Assembly (NCBI GenBank): GCA_035560235.1
Contig: DATMAG010000119.1
Location: forward strand, 1-32,089
Direction of reading: 5' to 3'
Source: DASRDU01 sp035560235
GTDB lineage: Bacteria; Acidobacteriota; Blastocatellia; RBC074
Length of the DNA: 32,089 nt
A model generated the notes under the pieces. That model did not search any database, was not told where the DNA came from, and was given only the letters and a program-made list of their open reading frames with translations. Positions 27,101-32,089 of this stretch are shown here, piece after piece (position 1 is the stretch's first letter; every line of letters begins with the position of its first letter). A program made the position numbers and the translations under genes.

Positions 27101-29649
27101 GCGTGGACATTGCCGAACTCAACGTGGTGAATATGCGCAACGTCCCGCCGACCCCGGCCAATTACGCGCAACGCAGCGGGCGCGCCGGACGCAGCGGCCA
27201 GCCCGCGCTTGTCTTCACCTACTGCACAATCGGCAGCCCGCACGATCAGTACTTTTTCAAGCGCCCTGATCTGATGGTGTCGGGACAGGTCTCGCCGCCG
27301 CGCCTTGATCTGGCGAATCAGGATCTGGTGCGCGCGCACGTTCACGCCATCTGGCTGGCGGAAACCGGCCTCAGTCTGGGCAAATCACTCAAGGAGATTC
27401 TTGATGTATCCGGCGAGCAGCCCACCCTGAATCTGTTTGAGAGCGTCAGGCAGCAGACGCAATCACTCGCGGCGCGCCAGCGCGCCAGCCTGTTGGCGGA
27501 GAAGATGCTGGCCACAATCAAACCGGAGCTGCAGTCGTGCGACTGGTACAACGACGGCTGGCTGGACGAAGTGCTCAGTCAGGCGGCACTGCGCTTTGAC
27601 CGCACCTGCGACCGCTGGCGTGAGTTGTATCGGGCCGCCATGCTCCAGGCCGAGGGGCAGGATCGAATCATTCGCGACGCTTCGCGCAGCCCTTCTGACA
27701 AGGATCAGGCCAGGCGCATCCGCAGTGAGGCCGAAGCACAGTTGCGCCTGCTCACCGAAGTCGAGAACGTCGCGCAGTCGGATTTTTACAGCTATCGCTA
27801 CTTTGCCAGCGAAGGCTTCCTGCCAGGCTACAACTTCCCGCGCCTGCCGATTTCGGCCTTCATTCCGGCGCGCCGGAGCAGGCAGCGCGACGAATTCGTT
27901 TCGCGCCCGCGCTTCCTCGCGATTTCGGAATTCGGCCCCCGCTCCGTCATCTACCACGAAGGCTCGCGCTACGTCATCAACAAAGTCATCCTGCCCGTCG
28001 GCGAAGGCGACGTGCTGACGCAGCGCGCCAAGCTCTGCGATGCCTGCGGCTACCTGCATCAGGTGACGCAGGGCGAAGGCGTTGATCTGTGCGAGCGTTG
28101 CCGCTGCCCCCTCAACGCGCCACTCGCGTCGCTCTTCCGCATGCAGAATGTCTCGACCAGACGCCGCGACAAGATCAACTCCGACGAAGAAGAGCGCCTG
28201 CGCCTCGGCTACGAAATCATCACCGGCGTGCGCTTCAGCGAGCACGCGGGCCAGCTCTCCTGCCGCACCGCCGAAGTGAAGATCAACGGCGAGGTTTTTG
28301 CGCGGCTGGCTTACGGCCAGGCCGCCGTACTCTGGCGTATCAACCTGGGCTGGACGCGCCGCAAAAACAGGCAGCAGCTCGGATTCGTCCTTGACGTCGA
28401 GCGCGGGTACTGGAAGAGCGAGATTGATGCGGGCGCCGACGATCAGGAAGACCCGATGTCGCCGCGCACGTCGCGCGTGATCCCGTACGTCGAAGACACG
28501 CGCAATTGCCTGCTCCTCGAACCGGTCGAGCCGCTCGGCGACGCGCAGATGGCCTCGCTGCAGGCGGCACTCAAGAGCGCCATTCAGGTCCGCTATCAGC
28601 TCGAAGACAATGAAATCGCGGCGGAGCCTTTGCCGAAAGTCGGTGATCGCCGCCTGCTGCTCTTTTATGAATCAGCCGAGGGCGGGGCGGGCGTGCTGCG
28701 CCGCCTGATTGACAACCCGCGCGCGCTGGCAGAGGTGGCCGGGAAGGCGCTGGAAATTTGTCATTACGGTGCTGATGGCACTGACCAGCGCCGCGCCCCG
28801 CGGGCGAAGGAAGACTGCGAGGCGGCCTGCTACGACTGCCTGATGAGTTATTACAACCAGCGTGAGCATCGTTTGCTGGATCGCAAGCTGATTCGCGATG
28901 AACTGTTGCAACTCACCGGCGCAGTCACTGAAGAGTCGCCCACGTCCGTGACTCGTGCTTCGCACCTTGCGCAACTGCTGCGGGAGGCCGGATCAGAACT
29001 CGAACGCCGCTGGCTGCGCTACCTTGACGAACGCGGACACCGCCTGCCTTCGCACGCCCAGGTGCTGATTGAAAGCGCCGAGTCGCGACCTGATTTCGTT
29101 TACCGCGACGAGCAGGCAGTCATCTATGTTGACGGCCCTGTTCATGATTTCCCCGACCGCCGCGAGCGCGACCTGCGTCAGACCGATTGGCTGGAAGACA
29201 TGGGCTATACGGTCATCCGCTTCTCACACGACGACGAATGGGAAAGCATTCTGAAAATTTACCCGAATATTTTCGGCCATCCGCAAAATCGGAGTCATTC
29301 AACCGGCGCATCAGCTTCCGCATCTGCCGGCGCTTCCGACGCAGGAGGACCTGACTTTGATCTCTTTGATCCGAAGTTTCATCCACTGATCCGGGCGCTT
29401 GCGGCACGGATCACAGGCGCGGCCATCGAACCCGGCGGGGATGTCGCGGCGGCGGGAAGAGTGGTCGGCAGCTATCTGGCTGAAATCCAGTTCAAGGAGA
29501 TTCGGCTGCGGCTGATTGATGCCGACCAGCCTGACAGCCAGCGACTCAGGGAGATTCTGACCGACGAAGGCTGTGACGTTTTCCTGGTCAGTGAAGAGAA
29601 GCAGGCTGAAGCGGTGGAAGTCATCACACGGGTTTTGCTGGAGGCGTAA
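24115..29649 (+). CDS. Large DEAD/DEAH-box helicase with DUF1998 region and C-terminal Vsr/DUF559-like nuclease domain
   Basis: An 1844-residue protein. Residues ~1-90 are an N-terminal module (FDFRNRLIADYASYVKSFIQ). The helicase core has Walker A TGTGSGKS (114-121), DELH (232-235), TSAT (266-269), and motifs V-VI TMELGVDI (~990) and QRSGRAGR (1019-1026). Putative zinc sites are C467/C470 with C581/C584, and C1308/C1311/C1326/C1329. DUF1998 follows (SAEGGAGVLRRL, then C1568, C1572, C1575 and CLMSYYNQREH). Residues ~1640-1730 look like a Vsr/DUF559 PD-(D/E)XK nuclease: RPDFVY with D1660, YVDGPVH with D1673 and H1677, then a WLEDMGYTVIRF strand. The last ~95 residues are unassigned. Related helicases are MrfA (repair), DrmA/B (DISARM) and DruE (Druantia). 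The next gene abuts its stop. A dsDNA-translocating defence enzyme is the likely role; this is inference. Confidence 0.85.
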   Translation: MNIFDFRNRLIADYASYVKSFIQIRNHRISDYVKQQLNAGVFYPEPLIQLNPSFARGKTVEELVAGGVLHPECANIFRKDKAGTISSGRPLNLHQHQAEAIYAARDGRNYVLTTGTGSGKSLAYIVPIVNHVLEYGSGKGIQAIVVYPMNALANSQFGELEKFLRKGYPDGCEPVRFDKYTGQEDEEERKRIIQHPPDILLTNYVMLELILTRPAEQKIIEAARGLRFLVLDELHTYRGRQGADVALLVRRVRDRLQAQELQCVGTSATIAGGGSFDEQRAEVARVATQLFGAEVRPEGVIMETLRRATSMRDLRDTQFIEELKTRITGVTSGESFARDYESFIRDPLAIWIESTLGVELKDGRLVRCKPQSITGEDGAAKKLSDQTGVERRQCEIAIQRALLAGYECEKHPETGFAPFAFRLHQFISRGDTVYATPEDEETRYLTVYGQQYKPGSRDHVLLPLVFCRECGQEYYSVRRQRRGEASDSHFVPRQLNDQLSDDESEAGFLYFSTERPFPGSEDEIINGNRIPDDWVEERGGRLRVRKDRQDQLPESVCLGTDGVEKADGLIFSYIAAPFRFCLCCGVSYGARQRDDFAKLSSLGSEGRSTATTITSLSAIRNLRRSSLPERARKLLSFTDNRQDASLQAGHFNDFIETTLLRSALYRAVSDAGPSGVSYDELTGKVFDALKLPRRLYAKNPEEKFQHIKDTDRALREVIGYRLYRDLERGWRITMPNLEQCGLLRIEYQSLDELCAAEEMWANCHQSLTTATPEIRRKIAKVLLDYMRRELTINVSYLDSREQEKIKQQSNQRLITPWAIDENEKMDFAGILFARSRKPGDPAENTYLSARGGFGQYLRRNTTFEGLTQRLDVQDTTEIIADLLRILSEAGLVTKVIEEQKDDVAGWQLMASAMRWVVGDGIRAFHDPIRTPNEPEGGGRTNQYFVDFYRSMTEDLQGLEAREHTAQVQYELREEREQKFRNGELPILYCSPTMELGVDIAELNVVNMRNVPPTPANYAQRSGRAGRSGQPALVFTYCTIGSPHDQYFFKRPDLMVSGQVSPPRLDLANQDLVRAHVHAIWLAETGLSLGKSLKEILDVSGEQPTLNLFESVRQQTQSLAARQRASLLAEKMLATIKPELQSCDWYNDGWLDEVLSQAALRFDRTCDRWRELYRAAMLQAEGQDRIIRDASRSPSDKDQARRIRSEAEAQLRLLTEVENVAQSDFYSYRYFASEGFLPGYNFPRLPISAFIPARRSRQRDEFVSRPRFLAISEFGPRSVIYHEGSRYVINKVILPVGEGDVLTQRAKLCDACGYLHQVTQGEGVDLCERCRCPLNAPLASLFRMQNVSTRRRDKINSDEEERLRLGYEIITGVRFSEHAGQLSCRTAEVKINGEVFARLAYGQAAVLWRINLGWTRRKNRQQLGFVLDVERGYWKSEIDAGADDQEDPMSPRTSRVIPYVEDTRNCLLLEPVEPLGDAQMASLQAALKSAIQVRYQLEDNEIAAEPLPKVGDRRLLLFYESAEGGAGVLRRLIDNPRALAEVAGKALEICHYGADGTDQRRAPRAKEDCEAACYDCLMSYYNQREHRLLDRKLIRDELLQLTGAVTEESPTSVTRASHLAQLLREAGSELERRWLRYLDERGHRLPSHAQVLIESAESRPDFVYRDEQAVIYVDGPVHDFPDRRERDLRQTDWLEDMGYTVIRFSHDDEWESILKIYPNIFGHPQNRSHSTGASASASAGASDAGGPDFDLFDPKFHPLIRALAARITGAAIEPGGDVAAAGRVVGSYLAEIQFKEIRLRLIDADQPDSQRLREILTDEGCDVFLVSEEKQAEAVEVITRVLLEA

Positions 29650-31686
29650 ATGGAGACTGCAATTGACGCCAATTTTTTCACGGCGGCCGGCCGGCTGAGC
29701 AATCAGGATCGAGGGCGGGCATTAACATTCGTGGGCAGGTTTCTGGAGAACCCCAAACAACCGGGACTGAGCCTGGAACGAGTCCAGCAGGCGAAAAGCG
29801 ATTACCTCTGGTCGGGCCGGGTGAGTGATGACCTGCGCGCCATCATCTACCAGGAAGGCGAAAGTGCCGTGCTGTTGTACGTTGATCGTCACGACGCCGC
29901 CTACAACTGGGCGGGCAGGCACGTCATCGAGCGCCATCAGAAGACCGGAGTGCTGCAGATCGTCGAGATACCGAAGACGACCGAAATCCCTGTGGCTGGC
30001 AGTAAAGACCATACGTCATCGTGCCTGTTTGCCGGTCGCAGTGACGACTACCTGCTCAGTCTCGGAGTGCCGGAACTGTGGCTGCCGACGGTCAGGCAGA
30101 TCAGAACTGATGATGAACTGGTTGAGGTGATCGAAAAACTGCCGCCCGATGTCGGCGAACGATTGTTTGATCTGGCGGCAGGGAAGCTCGTCACGCCTCC
30201 CGCGCCGGTTTCTCCAGCCGCTCCTTTGAGTGAAAGCGAAGAGGCCTCACGCAACCTGATCATCGTCAGAAGCAAGGACGAACTGCGCTTCCTGCTCGAC
30301 GCCCCGCTGGCCAAATGGATTGCGTTCCTGCACCCGTCACAAAAGAAGCTGGCACACGGCAGCTTCAGCGGCGCGGTCAAAGTCACGGGCTCTGCCGGCA
30401 CAGGTAAAACGGTAGTCGCCATGCACCGGGCCAGGCATCTGGCCGCGCAGGGACGGTGCGTGCTGGTGACCAGTTTCGTCCAGACGCTGTGCCGCAATAT
30501 TGAGCGCAACCTGCAACTGTTCTGCTCGCCGGAAGAGCTGGAGCGCATCACCATCTCACATGTTCACAAACTGGCTGCGGATTTCATCCGCGAGGCGGGC
30601 GAAAGCTGGCAGCCTGTTGATGATCAGAAGATCGCTGAAGTGCTGGGGCAATTGTCTTCCCGTGGCAACTGCCCTCTTGATCCCGAAAATCTCTTCGCCG
30701 AATGGCAGTCCATCATCGAGTCGCAGGGAATCACGAGCTGGGAGCAGTACCGGGCGGCGAGCCGCGCCGGACGTGGCCGCGCCCTGACGATCAAAGACCG
30801 CAAAGCCGTCTGGGAAATCATCGAGCGGTTACAGCAGAGATTCGCCGAGCGCCGTGAAATCAGCTTCTCCGGCCTGTGCCGCCGTGCGGCTGAGCTGATC
30901 AGAACCGGGAAGGTCAGAAGCCCCTTCGACGCCGTTGTCGTGGACGAGATGCAGGACTTGCGGGCGCAGGAACTGCTGATGCTCTCGTCACTGGCCCCGC
31001 ACGATAACCTGATGCTCGTCGGTGACGGCGGGCAGCGCATCTATGCGGGCAAGGTCACTTTGAAATCACTGGGCATTGACGTGCGCGGGCGTTCGCACGT
31101 GCTGCGATTGAATTATCGCACGACGGAACAGATTCGCCGTTTCGCCGATGGCCTGCTTAGCGCCGAAGCCGATGACCTTGACGGCGGGCGTGAATCACGT
31201 ATTGAAACGCGCAGTCTGCTCTCCGGCCCTGAGCCACGGCGCAAAGGTTTTGATTCGCGGCCTGCGCAGAATGATTTCGTCGCCGAGCAGATTCAGCAAC
31301 TCCTGCGGCAGGGGCGCACGCCGGACGAAATCGCAGTCTTCGCACGCCAGGCAAAACTGCTGGATCAGATTGAAAACCGTCTGAACAAAGCCAGGATCCC
31401 CTGCTACCGGCTGAGCAAGGAGGATTTCCCTCATGAACCGGCGGTCAATCTCGGCACGATGCATCGGGCCAAGGGACTGGAATTCAAGGTGGTCTTCGTC
31501 ATTGATGCTGATGATGAGACGCTGCCTTCCGCCAGTCTGCTGAAGAAAAAGACTGACGAGCAGTTGCGCGCCGATTTCATCGAGCAGGAGCAGCAGTTAC
31601 TTTACGTCAGCGTGACACGCGCACGTGACGCAGTCTTTGTGACCTGGGCCGGAGAGCCGAGCCGGTTCCTGAAGAATTCATTGTGA
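29650..31686 (+). CDS. UvrD/SF1-type helicase with RelE/ParE-like N-terminal domain
   Basis: A 678-residue protein whose ATG directly follows the TAA of the upstream helicase. Residues ~1-110 resemble a RelE/ParE toxin fold (GRVSDDLRAIIYQEGESAVL, LLYVDRHDAAYNWAGRH), a domain found fused to some SF1 helicases. After a linker, the helicase core has Walker A GSAGTGKT (247-254), VVVDEMQDL with D432-E433, the QRIYAGK motif IV-like segment, LNYRTTEQIR, and C-terminal TMHRAKGLEFKVVFVID plus LLYVSVTRARDAVFV (motifs V-VI). No nuclease motif was seen. Translation is almost certainly coupled to the DUF1998 helicase, so the two probably act in one complex or pathway. Family-level role: 3'-5' DNA unwinding. 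The fused toxin-like domain may bind RNA or ribosomes or act only as a structural adaptor. Confidence 0.88.
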   Translation: METAIDANFFTAAGRLSNQDRGRALTFVGRFLENPKQPGLSLERVQQAKSDYLWSGRVSDDLRAIIYQEGESAVLLYVDRHDAAYNWAGRHVIERHQKTGVLQIVEIPKTTEIPVAGSKDHTSSCLFAGRSDDYLLSLGVPELWLPTVRQIRTDDELVEVIEKLPPDVGERLFDLAAGKLVTPPAPVSPAAPLSESEEASRNLIIVRSKDELRFLLDAPLAKWIAFLHPSQKKLAHGSFSGAVKVTGSAGTGKTVVAMHRARHLAAQGRCVLVTSFVQTLCRNIERNLQLFCSPEELERITISHVHKLAADFIREAGESWQPVDDQKIAEVLGQLSSRGNCPLDPENLFAEWQSIIESQGITSWEQYRAASRAGRGRALTIKDRKAVWEIIERLQQRFAERREISFSGLCRRAAELIRTGKVRSPFDAVVVDEMQDLRAQELLMLSSLAPHDNLMLVGDGGQRIYAGKVTLKSLGIDVRGRSHVLRLNYRTTEQIRRFADGLLSAEADDLDGGRESRIETRSLLSGPEPRRKGFDSRPAQNDFVAEQIQQLLRQGRTPDEIAVFARQAKLLDQIENRLNKARIPCYRLSKEDFPHEPAVNLGTMHRAKGLEFKVVFVIDADDETLPSASLLKKKTDEQLRADFIEQEQQLLYVSVTRARDAVFVTWAGEPSRFLKNSL

Positions 31687-31701
31687 GGAGAGTTCACCCG
31701 C

Positions 31702-32089
31702 ATGTCTTTTGCTGTTGGATCACTTGTTAAAGCGCGTGGCAGGGAATGGGTAGTCCTGCCGGGGTCAGAAGCAGATCTGTTGATGGTGCGCCCGCTGGGC
31801 GGTACAGAAGATGAAGCCACGGGACTGCTGCTGCCGCTCGAAAAGGTCGAGTCCGCCAAATTCGATCTGCCCGACCCGAAGCAGCACGGCGATTACCGTT
31901 CGAGCCGCTTGCTGCGTGACGCGGTGCGCCTGGGCTTTCGTTCGAGCGCCGGGCCGTTTCGCTCATTTGCGCGGCTGGCGGTGGAACCACGTCCTTATAG
32001 AAAACGGCAAAGAAAACCCCGCATTTCAATGCGCGGGATGAATTTGCCATTGCGCGAAGCCGGAAGGCTTCAGCCTGGAGGCGGAGCGC
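31702..32089 (+). CDS. N-terminus of a SNF2/DrmD-like helicase-related protein (partial, probably interrupted)
   Basis: ATG 31702 with GAGGAG upstream, 15 bp after the UvrD-type gene. The first ~104 residues match my recollection of large SNF2-type helicases near DISARM-like loci: MSFAVGSLVKARGREWVVLP, then VRPLGGTEDEATG, DPKQHGDYRSSRLLRDAVRL, GFRSSAGPFRSFARLAVEPR. Homologues continue PRPYQLVPLLMAL into the Walker A region. Here the text changes at about 32000 to a basic, low-similarity run (RKRQRKPRISMRGMNLPLRE) that stays open to the window edge. No ATPase motif is reached. The gene is therefore either cut by an insertion or carries a diverged or damaged segment. Assignment to the DrmD/SNF2 group is from memory of family sequences, so moderate confidence. 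Confidence 0.65.
   Translation, partial: MSFAVGSLVKARGREWVVLPGSEADLLMVRPLGGTEDEATGLLLPLEKVESAKFDLPDPKQHGDYRSSRLLRDAVRLGFRSSAGPFRSFARLAVEPRPYRKRQRKPRISMRGMNLPLREAGRLQPGGGA
32000..32089. other. Abrupt sequence change with stem-loops inside the SNF2/DrmD-like gene
   Basis: After the PRPY codons the sequence loses family similarity and becomes hairpin-rich. One imperfect stem lies at 32018-32037 (CCCGCA with TGCGCGGG), and a perfect GAAGCC-GGAA-GGCTTC lies at 32056-32071. This looks like the end of an inserted element or a dispersed repeat, cut by the window edge. Its identity cannot be determined from 90 bases. Confidence 0.45.

Noticed and set aside
24115..29649. Assigning the large helicase as druE or drmA outright
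   Set aside because: Length and DUF1998 fit several families (DruE, DrmA/B, MrfA). Without partner genes or a profile search a specific symbol would be unsupported.

Overview
The window (about 32 kb, GC-rich, dense coding, strong AGGAGG-type ribosome sites) looks like a chromosomal segment of a Gram-negative-type environmental bacterium. Gram-negative character is suggested by a predicted outer-membrane barrel and exported Tat and Sec proteins. The gene mix (paired Tat-exported molybdenum hydroxylase subunits, exported cupin/CMD fusion, GroESL beside glycan genes) would suit Acidobacteriota, but this is an inference from gene style; no rRNA or phylogenetic marker was analysed.

Layout. (1) 1-4211, minus strand: an operon for an isoquinoline-1-oxidoreductase-type molybdenum hydroxylase, in which one [2Fe-2S] subunit sits between two related molybdopterin subunits; the last one runs off the left edge. 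(2) 4339-5186, plus strand: a TacA/TacT-type (DUF1778 + GNAT acetyltransferase) toxin-antitoxin pair with its promoter. (3) 5221-6315, minus: exported alpha/beta hydrolase. (4) 6733-11337: an AraC-type regulator divergent from an aldo/keto reductase - cupin/carboxymuconolactone decarboxylase - carboxylesterase operon. This block is bracketed by two clusters of palindromic REP-like repeats, which include a ~104-bp imperfect inverted repeat (6550-6653 against 11423-11525). (5) 11614-16321: a hypothetical gene, then a proteostasis island made of a minus-strand hsp20-grpE-hsp20 operon and a divergent groES-groEL. (6) 16400-22985: on the same strand as groESL, a putative outer-membrane protein, a DoxX protein, and a glycan cluster (GT4 fused to an alpha/alpha-barrel-like domain, GH130 phosphorylase, a second GT4, and a broken GH5-like glycosidase). 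Stem-loops lie in several of the gaps.

(7) 22974-24025: mobile-element wreckage. An IS630-like left end interrupts the GH5-like gene. It is itself cut by a 930-bp IS5-family element whose two flanks do not match, which points to an IS-mediated rearrangement. (8) 24115 to the right edge: a tightly packed three-gene helicase module. It contains a 1844-aa DEAD/DUF1998 helicase with a Vsr/DUF559-like nuclease domain, a UvrD-type helicase with a RelE/ParE-like N-terminus that abuts it with no gap, and the first ~104 residues of a SNF2/DrmD-like protein whose family similarity stops abruptly near 32000. This module is the best candidate for a poorly described, probably anti-phage, system. It shares components with DISARM and Druantia but does not match either as seen here. 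The IS junction beside it and the broken third gene suggest a horizontally moved and possibly decaying island.
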